From positions 1 to 34,185 of the forward strand of contig JAGQOY010000061.1 in the NCBI GenBank assembly GCA_020427005.1: a stretch of DNA of 34,185 nucleotides. The letters are read 5' to 3'. Position numbers and translations under genes: made by a program. Below, piece after piece: positions 9,189 through 16,645 of this stretch. Origin of the DNA: Planctomycetales bacterium. GTDB lineage: Bacteria; Planctomycetota; Planctomycetia; Pirellulales; Pirellulaceae. The first letter of the stretch is position 1; each line of letters begins with the position of its first letter. The notes beneath the pieces were generated by a model that was not told where the DNA came from, did no database searches, and was given only the letters and a program-made list of their open reading frames with translations.

Positions 9189-9899
9189 ATGGATAAATTT
9201 GCAGTAATCCTTGCAGCTGCAGGAAGCAGCACTCGATTCGCAGACCCATTTGTCAAGAAAGTCTTCACGCTATTGGGCAACAAACCGATTTGGATGTATT
9301 CGGCGGAAGTTTTTGCAAAACGTAGGGACGTGGAACAGTTGATTCTTGTAATACACCCGGATGACAAAGAGCTATTCAACGAAAAATTTGCTGGTAGTGC
9401 TGCCATGCTTGGAATACAAGCGGTTCTTGGAGGGAAAGAACGGGCAGATAGCGTACTCAACGGGTTGCGCGAAGTCCGGCCCGAATTATCGATGGTGGCG
9501 GTCCACGATGCAGCGAGGCCTTGCGTTTCGGATATTTGGATCGATGCTGTTTTTGCGGCTGGTCAAAAATTCGGAGCTGCAATCCTGGCGACTCCGTGCC
9601 ATGCAACCGTTAAGAAATCCAACTCAGCTCAGCAAATCGAGCAAACTCTACCTCGGGAAAACCTGTGGCTGGCACAAACCCCTCAGGTTTTTCGCACGCA
9701 GTTGTTGCTTACCGCCTATCAACAGCATGCGCAACCCTCGGCTGCAACAGACGAAGCTTCATTAGTGGAAGCTATGGGACACCCTGTGCACTTGGTAGAA
9801 TCTAGCCCGCTCAATATCAAAGTTACCTCCAAGGCAGATCTGAAATTCGCCGAAGCTGCCTTGAAGGTCCTGCCGAAAAAAAACGTGCTCAACTTTTGA
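9189..9899 (+). CDS. ispD: 2-C-methyl-D-erythritol 4-phosphate cytidylyltransferase
   Basis: IspD joins CTP and methylerythritol 4-phosphate to give CDP-methylerythritol in the MEP route to isoprenoids. The 236-residue length is typical. Motifs are VILAAAGSSTRF (nucleotide-binding loop with the catalytic Arg), a Lys in KKVFTLLG, VAVHDAARPCV, a basic stretch VKKSN in the methylerythritol site region, WLAQTPQVFRTQLL, ATDEASLVE and NIKVTSKADLKFAE. I chose the ATG at 9189 because GGGA stands just upstream (GACGGGAA) and family homology begins directly at DKFAVILAAAG; the in-frame ATG at 9159 is less likely. It is monocistronic here: ispF is not adjacent, and the next gene is convergent. Confidence 0.95.
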   Translation: MDKFAVILAAAGSSTRFADPFVKKVFTLLGNKPIWMYSAEVFAKRRDVEQLILVIHPDDKELFNEKFAGSAAMLGIQAVLGGKERADSVLNGLREVRPELSMVAVHDAARPCVSDIWIDAVFAAGQKFGAAILATPCHATVKKSNSAQQIEQTLPRENLWLAQTPQVFRTQLLLTAYQQHAQPSAATDEASLVEAMGHPVHLVESSPLNIKVTSKADLKFAEAALKVLPKKNVLNF

Positions 9900-9977
9900 T
9901 CCTAAGAATTGAAAGCCTCATTGTTCGCGCTCATGCCGATTTGAGCCCACGGCTACTGTCCCTCGTGAACAAATCAA

Positions 9978-10712
9978 CTATCTAAAAAGGTCGCTTAGAA
10001 TAGCACCCAATATGGCTCTACCCAGGTCCTGACCTTGACCGCGGCTTGAATTATTGAAAGCAGTCCCATTGTGAAAAGTGCCATTGTGGATGGTGCCATT
10101 GTAGATAGACGGAGGCTGGAATGGGGCCACTGGATCGCCAAAGTGGCGGCCACCTACACCCATGCCTAGTTGAGGGGGTTGATTCAATTGGCTCCAGTGG
10201 CCTGCCATATCCGGCCGCCTGGAATTTCCATGTCCATGTTGATCGAAACTGTGAATAGGCTCACAACCGGATAGCTGCGCGTTCATTTCTTCTATCAAGC
10301 GAGCCGTACAAGCTAGGGCTTCAATTACAAGCGAATTTGTAGCTCGAGCATGCCCTCCAACAATAGTACCATGGTAGTGGGGAAAGCTATTTCTGGACGC
10401 AATCTCCACGGCGATCACGGTGCGATCGTAGCAAGAAACTACCTCGTTAAACCGACACAGCGTCGCTTCCCGGTCATTTCGAGTTAAAGCCGATACAAGT
10501 TCACAGGCGGCATTCTCGAGACTGTGCACAGATGATTCTACACGCCGATCACATAGGTATTGTTCCACCACCGTATGTAGCCGACAGGCCGATTCCTCAA
10601 GGCTCCGAGCTGTCTGAACAGGCAGGTGTGCAGCCGCTACGAAGTTCGGCCCCAGCGCGGTAAGGGTAAGGACCGCCAGTCCGCGCCAAAAAATGAAATT
10701 ACTTTCTCCCAT
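9978..10712 (-). CDS. Secreted hypothetical protein with Asn-Gly-Thr repeats
   Basis: I do not recognise this 244-residue protein. It starts with an apparent signal peptide (FIFWRGLAVLTLTALGPNFVAAA, processed near residue 28). The mature N-terminal half (about 30-150) is helical-looking with seven cysteines (residues 43, 54, 70, 86, 94, 135, 150), compatible with disulfides in the periplasm. The second half is His/Gly/Pro/Asn-rich and low in complexity. It contains three 5-residue repeats ending in NGT at 204-218, encoded by a 15-bp repeat. The C-terminus (DLGRAILGAILSDLFR) is a possible amphipathic helix. It lies convergent to ispD and divergent from the ribbon-helix-helix gene. Confidence 0.7.
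   Translation of the reverse strand: MGESNFIFWRGLAVLTLTALGPNFVAAAHLPVQTARSLEESACRLHTVVEQYLCDRRVESSVHSLENAACELVSALTRNDREATLCRFNEVVSCYDRTVIAVEIASRNSFPHYHGTIVGGHARATNSLVIEALACTARLIEEMNAQLSGCEPIHSFDQHGHGNSRRPDMAGHWSQLNQPPQLGMGVGGRHFGDPVAPFQPPSIYNGTIHNGTFHNGTAFNNSSRGQGQDLGRAILGAILSDLFR
10059..10103 (-). repeat. Three 15-bp in-frame repeats encoding xxNGT
   Basis: The coding strand has three imperfect copies of a 15-base unit; on the plus strand the shared core is GTGCCATTGT. They encode IYNGT, IHNGT and FHNGT. The period keeps the reading frame, so copy number could change without disrupting the gene. Confidence 0.75.
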
Positions 10713-11277
10713 GGTGATGTGCCTTTTTCCCTAATAGTTGTCGAATTTGGAAAACACCACTCCCTGATCTTTCCAGCTCGCATCCAGCGTCATGTGTCAT
10801 ATGCACACAGTGTACCATTTCGATTCATCTGTTTTTATTTTTAAAAATGGGCATTTTGTGGACTTTTGGTCAGGCGAGCTTGCACAGGAGATACGTACTT
10901 AATCCATAAGGGTGTGTTAAAACAGTGTGCGTGTTGTCAATTTGACTATTGTTTGAAGATAGTGTCATCTTGGCAATAAAACCATTAAACCGAGGGGTTT
11001 ATATCCCTTGATTTCTTGTTTTATTCGCTAGCTTTTCCAGTGGACACTTGGGTTTTGAGCGCCCCAGGTGCTTGCCTGTTTTCTAGGCACGTTTCTTGCA
11101 TCCCTATTCTGGTGGATGCGCGAAAGTTGGGCAGATAGCATTGGCAGGGCCTAACTGCTAGCAAAATAAGCACTTATGAGCTAGCGTTTGCTTGCACTGG
11201 TAGACTTATCACAGTAATTCTCTCGATCGACGGAGGACCGGGGGACCTTAAAACTAGTACTTAGGAATTCGGAAAGC
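10713..11277. other. Long divergent intergenic region
   Basis: This 565-base stretch separates two divergent genes and has no convincing coding frame. It contains several inverted repeats: TAAACC/GGTTTA (10986-11001, loop GAGG), GCATCC/GGATGC (11098-11119) and TGCC/GGCA (11073-11089). Three GCTAGC palindromes lie at 11027, 11157 and 11180. These could be operators or leader structure for the DNA-binding protein downstream. I see no tRNA and no protein gene. Confidence 0.5.
10986..11001. promoter_or_regulatory. Perfect 6-bp inverted repeat, possible operator or hairpin
   Basis: TAAACC and GGTTTA are separated by the four-base loop GAGG, in the AT-rich middle of the divergent intergenic region. 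No run of T follows directly, so an operator or leader element is more likely than a terminator. Confidence 0.3.
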
Positions 11278-11895
11278 ATGAACTCTCAATTTCCACCTCA
11301 CGAAATGAGTGGCACTTCATTACCGTACAGCTCACCCACTGCGACAGCCTCTCGTACGGACAGCTTTATGGATGCCCCCCAAAAGAATGAGCCTGTAAGT
11401 AAGATATCGGCGGAGCTGGAACAGTTTAAAAAGGTAGCCGCCGAATTAAGGGAAAAGCTTGCTCCAGCGCCTGAGTTTTCAGCACGTTGTCGTCAAGCCT
11501 TTGATCTGGCAAACGATTTGTTTGGGAATTCTCCAACTTGGGTATGTTTTTATCGGGAGTTTTTGGGAGGCAACGGAGTAATTCACCTGCTATTTAGTAC
11601 AAATGATGATTTGGGATCCTTTTTGCGGACAGAGGAATATCATCAGATTCAGTTGATGTTGACCGCGCTCCGAAGCCGCGAGCTACCTGAAAACGATCCT
11701 CATGATCCCCAACGCATGATTACGGTTCGTTTACCCAAGAGCCTACACGAAGCCATGTGCGATGAAGCCGAGCGCCTGAATATTAGCGTCAATCGGCTAT
11801 GCATTTCCCGGATGCTGCAAATGCTGGATCCCAAAATGATTCCAGAAATGAATTCCAAGCCTCGAGGTCGGAAACCACGTACCAGGAGCAGCTAG
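11278..11895 (+). CDS. Ribbon-helix-helix DNA-binding protein
   Basis: This 205-residue cytoplasmic protein has three visible parts. Residues 1-40 are Ser/Thr/Pro-rich and probably disordered. A charged helix follows (about 41-61, AELEQFKKVAAELREKL), then a conserved-looking central region (64-135, including WVCFYREFLGGNGVIHLLF). Residues 146-184 form a ribbon-helix-helix domain: the strand RMITVRLPKSLHEAM, then helices with ERLNISVNRLCISRML, as in HicB- and Arc-type repressors. The basic tail KPRGRKPRTRSS may add DNA contacts. The start is the ATG after CGGAAAGC. No toxin-like partner gene is adjacent, which argues against a simple toxin-antitoxin pair. It may autoregulate through the repeat-rich upstream region, but that is inference. 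Confidence 0.82.
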   Translation: MNSQFPPHEMSGTSLPYSSPTATASRTDSFMDAPQKNEPVSKISAELEQFKKVAAELREKLAPAPEFSARCRQAFDLANDLFGNSPTWVCFYREFLGGNGVIHLLFSTNDDLGSFLRTEEYHQIQLMLTALRSRELPENDPHDPQRMITVRLPKSLHEAMCDEAERLNISVNRLCISRMLQMLDPKMIPEMNSKPRGRKPRTRSS

Positions 11896-12236
11896 TGCTC
11901 GTTGGGCGCTAGTTCTGGGGATTGTCGAAAATTGCTGTAAGGCAATTCGAGCAGAAGAGCGCATCGGCACATTGTGAAAAGCTCGGAGCGGTTGGGCGAG
12001 TTCCCTGGGCAATGCCTTCGTCGCGGTATTGCCCTTCAGAGGACTGCATCTGTGAGTTATTCGAAGAGTGGACGATTAGTAACCCGAGGCGTCAGTGAGG
12101 GGCAGGGCACATTCTCTCGCTGACGCTTCGGGTTACTTTTTCAGCTAGTGCGACTCGCACCTACGAATGCATGCGCGTTTTCTTGAAGCAATCGTCGAGG
12201 GTGAAAACACGCTGCTTAGGCAACGTTTGCTCTAGA
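11896..12236. other. Convergent intergenic region with palindromic element
   Basis: This 341-base stretch lies between two convergent genes and has no credible gene. Its main content is the strong hairpin at 12078-12137 with a T-run on the plus strand. Confidence 0.55.
12078..12141 (+). terminator. Long palindromic hairpin with T-run (REP-like element / terminator)
   Basis: Two 22-base arms (12078-12099 and 12116-12137) pair over their whole length: 20 Watson-Crick pairs and two G-U pairs in RNA, with a 16-base loop. The right arm contains CTCGCTGACGCTTCGGGTT. TTTTT at 12137-12141 follows on the plus strand, as in an intrinsic terminator for the ribbon-helix-helix gene. The minus-strand copy would insulate the convergent receptor gene. 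The arm resembles a palindrome I remember as frequent between genes in Rhodopirellula-type genomes; this window has one copy. Confidence 0.75.
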
Positions 12237-13523
12237 CTAAGGTACCAGACGATAGGCTTCGATGGCCTGACGCACCATTTCCGGTTCTGGTTTGGTGCGA
12301 ATTGAAATATAGCCCACAATCTGCCCATTCTCGAAGCACGGGAATACGCTCGCTTTGACCCAGTACTTGCGACCCAATTTAGAAAGGTTCAAGACGTAGC
12401 CCTGCCACAAATTACCCTTCTTGATTACGTCCCATAAGTCCGCAAAGGCGGTGCGGGGCATATCGGGATGTCGAATGATATTATGTGGTTTGCCAACCAG
12501 TTCACCTGGCTCGTACTGAGCAACCTCATAGAAGCTATTGTTAGCGAATGTAATTTTACCCTTAGTGTCGGTGGCCGAAATCAAAATCTGATTCGGTGGC
12601 ATTACGTACTCAGGCTCGGAGCGAGTAAATCTGGCTGGAGCTTTGAATGTGCTTGCGGTCACCACCGGTAGCAGACGAACAAGTGGATTTATGGACTGAC
12701 GAGCAGCCTGCTGGGCTTCCATCAGCTCCAGTAGATAAAAGAACGTTTGTCCGATAGTGCTGATTTCTTGAACTTCGTTTTCGACTACGTTGGATGAGCT
12801 GTCCAAACTTTGGAAGGTTTGCAACGATTTCTGTAACTGCTGGCAGAAACCTCGCGTTTCCGTGTCGATCAGTGCCGCGTTATCCCGGGCCACACCGACG
12901 GCCGATAGCGACTGATCCATTTGGGCTGCCGACTGCTGGACGCTGACTGACAAAACGGATACTGCTTCGGTGATACGTTGTAAGGTTTCGCGAATTTCCT
13001 TGTTGGCTTTTTTGGTCGTATTCGCCAGCTCCTTTACTTCGTTGGCAACCACTGCAAATCCTCTACCGGCTTCACCCGCCCGAGCTGCTTCGATGGAGGC
13101 ATTGAGCGAAAGCAAGTGTGTTTGGTCTGCAATGTCATTCACTGCCCGAACGAGACCGTCAATCTCCGACACGTTTTGCTCGAGTCCCTCGACCCGACGA
13201 CTCATTTCCAGAAGTTCATTTGAGCTGCCCTGGACTTCATGGACCACCTTACCGACATTGCCGTGAATTTTCTCGACGTTACACTGAACGTTGGACATTC
13301 GGTTGAGAATCGATTCGTAGTCCGCAATTCCTTGGCGAATGACATTCAATTGACCGCCGATTGCAACTGACGAGTTCTCAGCCACGACTGACAATTGCTT
13401 GCCAGCTGCTTGAATCAGTACCTGACGCAATGCCTCATTGTCGAAACTTTCAAGCGCTCCGCTTGCTTGCTCTTTTACGTTACGCAATTGTGTAGCTGGC
13501 GAAGTTGCCTGCAATGTAGTCAT
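12237..13523 (-). CDS. Soluble methyl-accepting chemotaxis protein with C-terminal Aer-like PAS domain
   Basis: This 428-residue protein has no membrane helix or signal peptide, so it is a cytoplasmic receptor. Residues about 40-275 form the MCP coiled coil. The hairpin tip at 131-166 (DIADQTHLLSLNASIEAARAGE plus GRGFAVVANEVKELA) is the site that meets CheA and CheW. The usual QTN is QTH here. Residues about 310-412 form a PAS domain very close to that of Aer: FANNSFYEVAQYEPGELVG, PHNIIRHPDMPRTAFADLW, W in GNLWQGYV, and YWVKASVFP. In Aer this domain binds FAD and comes first, whereas here it follows the signalling hairpin. The likely role is redox or energy taxis feeding a Che system that is not in the window. 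GGGGTAGGG lies upstream of the ATG. A 7-bp inverted repeat sits in the leader. Confidence 0.9.
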   Translation of the reverse strand: MTTLQATSPATQLRNVKEQASGALESFDNEALRQVLIQAAGKQLSVVAENSSVAIGGQLNVIRQGIADYESILNRMSNVQCNVEKIHGNVGKVVHEVQGSSNELLEMSRRVEGLEQNVSEIDGLVRAVNDIADQTHLLSLNASIEAARAGEAGRGFAVVANEVKELANTTKKANKEIRETLQRITEAVSVLSVSVQQSAAQMDQSLSAVGVARDNAALIDTETRGFCQQLQKSLQTFQSLDSSSNVVENEVQEISTIGQTFFYLLELMEAQQAARQSINPLVRLLPVVTASTFKAPARFTRSEPEYVMPPNQILISATDTKGKITFANNSFYEVAQYEPGELVGKPHNIIRHPDMPRTAFADLWDVIKKGNLWQGYVLNLSKLGRKYWVKASVFPCFENGQIVGYISIRTKPEPEMVRQAIEAYRLVP

Positions 13524-13574
13524 AAGCCCTACCCCAATCGTTTCGCTGTGGCTGCCATTAATCCTAGGGGGATG

Positions 13575-13595
13575 GCTTCATCCTTTGAATGAAGC
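13575..13595 (-). promoter_or_regulatory. 7-bp inverted repeat in the receptor leader
   Basis: GCTTCAT and ATGAAGC are perfectly complementary around the 7-base loop CCTTTGA, 52 to 72 bases before the receptor start codon. It could be a repressor site or a leader hairpin. No T-run follows on the minus strand. Confidence 0.35.
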
Positions 13596-14000
13596 ATGTT
13601 CGAATCCCGATAGGAACTTTCTCTGTGTAAATGTGCCTTATAAATAAAGCCTTGCGCCGAAATGTTGAGAATCTTTTGCAGTGTCAGTGCCAGCGCACTT
13701 ACAATTAATACCGTTTGGATCGGGATGTCACGCTCCAATCCTCATAGGCGTAAAAACCGGAACCTCTAAAAGGCATCCTTCTTTACGAAATCAAAGGAGT
13801 GCGGCATTGAGCCACAGGAGCGATCAAGTCGAAGGCTCTGAGGAGCACTTCGATAGTCTATGAAAAAAGCAGCTCACATCTTTCATATTTGGGGGCAAAC
13901 GCGAATTGACCACCGCAGAGGCGTTGGTGCGATCAATTCTCCCCGAGGACAATTCGCCCCGCTTTGCATACGGGACGATGTCATGGCTGCTGAAGACTCA

Positions 14001-14023
14001 GAAAAAGTAGCCAGGCTTGGCTA
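14001..14023 (-). terminator. Rho-independent terminator of the FKBP gene
   Basis: Read on the minus strand, TAGCCA and TGGCTA form a 6-bp stem around AGCC, followed by CTTTTTC. It begins about 12 bases after the FKBP stop codon, which is a normal terminator place. Confidence 0.65.
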
Positions 14024-14034
14024 GCATTAACCTG

Positions 14035-14739
14035 TTACTTGACTTCAATTAATTCGACTTCGAACACTAAAGCCTCATTTGGGCCGATATCTCCACCGGC
14101 TCCGTTTGGTCCATAGCCTAGTTCCGGTGGAATAAACAACTTCCACTTGTCACCCACTTTCATTCGCAGTAAAGCTTCCGTCCAACCGGGTATGACCTGA
14201 CTGACTCCAAAAGTGGCTGGTGTACCACGTTGCATGGAACTATCGAAAATCTTGCCGCTTATCAACTTCCCTTCATAGTGAACTGTTACAGTACTTTGCA
14301 GAGTGGGAGACGCACCATTTCCAGATTTAAGCACTTCGTACTGCAAACCACTATCAGTCGAAGCTACGCCCTGACGTTGCTTGTTTTGCTCCAAATATTT
14401 CTTGCTGGCGGCAAGATTGTTTTCGGCTTTGGCTGCCATACGTTTTTGTACCTTTTGTCCCAATAGTTCCATAGCGGACTGAATTTGTTGTGGCTGAACG
14501 GCCAGATCCTTACCATTGAGCGCATCTAGTATCCCGGCTAACAGGTCATCAGTAGAAAAATCCTCTGCCGATAGGCCACCTTGAGCTAGGTTGCTACCGA
14601 TATCGTGACCGATGCCATATGCGGCTGCGTCCTTAATTGCTTTTCCTCCTGAGAGGTTCAAGATTTGAGTGGCTTCCTGGCTCAAACCGCCCTGGCATAA
14701 AAAGGCAAAAGCAAGGATTACCAAGGTTACCAATCGCAT
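14035..14739 (-). CDS. FKBP-type peptidyl-prolyl cis-trans isomerase, exported
   Basis: This 234-residue protein has the layout of the FkpA/Mip family. A signal peptide (MRLVTLVILAFAFLCQGGLS, processed near residue 20) is followed by a helical dimerisation domain (about 30-120: YGIGHDIGSNLAQGG, a GILDALNGK stretch, then a long charged helix) and a C-terminal FKBP domain (about 125-234). The FKBP core shows VTVHYEGKLISGKIFDSS, VIPGWTEALLRMKVGDKWKLFIPPELGYG and LVFEVELIEV, with the Tyr, Phe-Asp, Val-Ile-Trp and Tyr residues of the active pocket. It should help fold exported proteins by isomerising Xaa-Pro bonds. A terminator follows the gene. The sulfatase lies 191 bases upstream on the same strand. 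Confidence 0.93.
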   Translation of the reverse strand: MRLVTLVILAFAFLCQGGLSQEATQILNLSGGKAIKDAAAYGIGHDIGSNLAQGGLSAEDFSTDDLLAGILDALNGKDLAVQPQQIQSAMELLGQKVQKRMAAKAENNLAASKKYLEQNKQRQGVASTDSGLQYEVLKSGNGASPTLQSTVTVHYEGKLISGKIFDSSMQRGTPATFGVSQVIPGWTEALLRMKVGDKWKLFIPPELGYGPNGAGGDIGPNEALVFEVELIEVK

Positions 14740-14930
14740 GAGCTACCCCTAATAACTTGAAAAAATGCTGGAAACTAAGCGATGGCAATATTCAACCACC
14801 GGCAAAAATAAGGTTTGAACTGAACCATTGTTCCGTTGCACGAACGCTCGACAAGCGTGACCGCAGCCAAATTGAGAAGAATTCCAGGAATAGTGGTTTG
14901 AGAAGATCGGATGGGAAAATGCAACGGACC

Positions 14931-16478
14931 CTATTTCACGGGGCGACTCCGATGTTGATCAATGAGTACCTGAAGTTGGTCCTTTAGCTCGGCAGCAACC
15001 TTAGGTTCCTGAGCCAAGAGATCGTTTGTTTCTGCCGGATCGACGCTCAAATCATACAGTTGAAACTGCGGAACATTCGTGTTAGCTAGTTCCACGTTCA
15101 CTTGGACATTGCGAGCAGATTTGCTGTCATGTCGTTGCAGCTTCCATTTGCCTACTCGAAGCCCGTAGTTGCCAGCCATACCGTTGTCTTGTTGAATCAA
15201 ATGTTCGCGTCCCGTAGCATTGGGTGTGCCCAAAAGGGCCGGATGCACATCAAAGCTATCCACGCACGCTGCGTCTGGCAATGGAATATCCAAAAGACTA
15301 CTTATTGATGCGGCTAGATCTATGGTGCAAACTACTTCATCGGACACACCGGGCTGAATGCGGCCCTTCCAATAAGTGATAAATGGCGTTCGAGTTCCTC
15401 CCTCAAGAACGCTGTACTTTCCACCCCGAAATGGTCCGGCGGGGCGGTGCTTTCCCATTTTTTCAAGCGCCTCGTCCTGATACCCGTCATCGCCTACAGG
15501 TCCATTATCACTACAAACTACTACCAAAGTGTTCTCGGAAAGCCCTTGCTCTTCGAGCGTGGCGACAATTTCACCGACGCACCAATCGAATTCCGCAATG
15601 GCATCGCCGCGATACCCAAGCTTAGTAGTCCCCTGGAATCTCTCGTGAGGAATGCGTGGAACGTGGCAATCATGTGAGGCAAAAAAGAGAAAAAACGGCT
15701 TCGATTTGTTAGCAGCAATCCAGGCCTTGGATTGCTCAATCCATTTGTCCGCCAAGTCTTCATCTCGAAATCGGGCCGCATGTCCTCCCGTGTAGAATCC
15801 GATGCGGCTGATCCCATTATGAATTGTATTATTGTGTCCATGTGACCAATTCATTTTGAGAGTATCTCTGTGAGAGATGCCTGTGGGATGGTCAGGGTTG
15901 GGTTGTTTCATTCCGACCCATAGCGGGTCAGCTGGATCCAGATTTAGCACCCGATGATCTTGAACGTAAACTTGTGGTACACGGTCATTTGTAGTCGGCA
16001 ATAGAAAACAATGATCGAAGCCAATTTCCAATGGTCCAGGTTTTAACTCGCCGTTCCAATCCGGGCCATCCGGACCTCCAAGACCAAGATGCCACTTGCC
16101 AATCACAGCCGTCGCGTATCCTGAATCACGGAGAAGTGATGCAATGGTTGCAGTACCCGGTTGTATGATTGCCGGATTGTTAGGTGCTGCTATTCCTGTG
16201 CCTTTGGTACGAAAGGCGTAGTTTCCTGTAAGGAAGGAATAACGTGTCGGAGTACACGTAGAAGCGGAACAGTATCCGCTAGTAAATCTCAAACCACCTG
16301 CGGCCAAGGCATCAATATGTGGTGTCGTTATCTCTGTTGCTCCGTAACAAGAAACATCGCCATATCCCAAATCGTCCGCCATGATGACCACAACATTGGG
16401 GCGTTCGGCAGCTAATGTTGCTTGGACAAGAACGCAGATTGAAGCAAACCAGACTATGCTCTTACACGACTGTTTCAT
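14931..16478 (-). CDS. Type I sulfatase (arylsulfatase family), exported
   Basis: This 515-residue formylglycine-dependent sulfatase hydrolyses sulfate esters, probably of a sulfated glycan, outside the cytoplasm. A signal peptide (MKQSCKSIVWFASICVLVQATLAA) leads into RPNVVVIMADDLGYGDVSCYG with metal ligands D35 and D36. The sulfatase signature is C75-T-P-T-R79 followed by YSFLTGN, where Cys75 would become formylglycine. Further sites are GKWHLG and VCSDNGPVGDDG (metal Asp-Asn). I chose the ATG at 16478; the longer frame to 16691 overlaps the kinase gene and would bury the signal peptide. The modifying enzyme (FGE or anSME) is not in the window. The exact substrate cannot be deduced. Confidence 0.92.
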   Translation of the reverse strand: MKQSCKSIVWFASICVLVQATLAAERPNVVVIMADDLGYGDVSCYGATEITTPHIDALAAGGLRFTSGYCSASTCTPTRYSFLTGNYAFRTKGTGIAAPNNPAIIQPGTATIASLLRDSGYATAVIGKWHLGLGGPDGPDWNGELKPGPLEIGFDHCFLLPTTNDRVPQVYVQDHRVLNLDPADPLWVGMKQPNPDHPTGISHRDTLKMNWSHGHNNTIHNGISRIGFYTGGHAARFRDEDLADKWIEQSKAWIAANKSKPFFLFFASHDCHVPRIPHERFQGTTKLGYRGDAIAEFDWCVGEIVATLEEQGLSENTLVVVCSDNGPVGDDGYQDEALEKMGKHRPAGPFRGGKYSVLEGGTRTPFITYWKGRIQPGVSDEVVCTIDLAASISSLLDIPLPDAACVDSFDVHPALLGTPNATGREHLIQQDNGMAGNYGLRVGKWKLQRHDSKSARNVQVNVELANTNVPQFQLYDLSVDPAETNDLLAQEPKVAAELKDQLQVLIDQHRSRPVK

Positions 16479-16645
16479 ATCCAAAAACTTTCCACAGGAA
16501 TCATTTATGGTTAGGGGGTAACGAATTCGCTTGCGTGATGAGGGTGGTGATCCGATCGAGACGGTCAATTGAGTATTTGAGAACAGGACGTTACTCTGGA
16601 TGTCCAAGGGTGTGGTTTTTAGTGGGAGATCTGTCTTGGGAGGAC

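Larger units (their letters stand above)
13524..14034. other. Intergenic region upstream of the chemotaxis receptor
   Basis: This 511-base stretch lies between two minus-strand genes. It holds a probable terminator for the FKBP gene (14001-14023) and an inverted repeat in the receptor leader (13575-13595). A short open frame (13529-13738, minus) is present but not convincing. I see no RNA gene. Confidence 0.5.

Noticed and set aside
13595..13615. GTTCGAATCCCG, which looks like a tRNA T-loop.
   Set aside because: The flanking bases do not pair to form a T-stem on either strand, and no acceptor, D or anticodon arm can be built.
13529..13738. Minus-strand open frame of 69 codons ending 5 bases before the chemotaxis receptor start, with a hydrophobic N-terminus.
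   Set aside because: No ribosome-binding site, no recognisable sequence, and it runs through the inverted repeat of the leader. Its stop lies within the receptor's ribosome-binding site, which may be chance.
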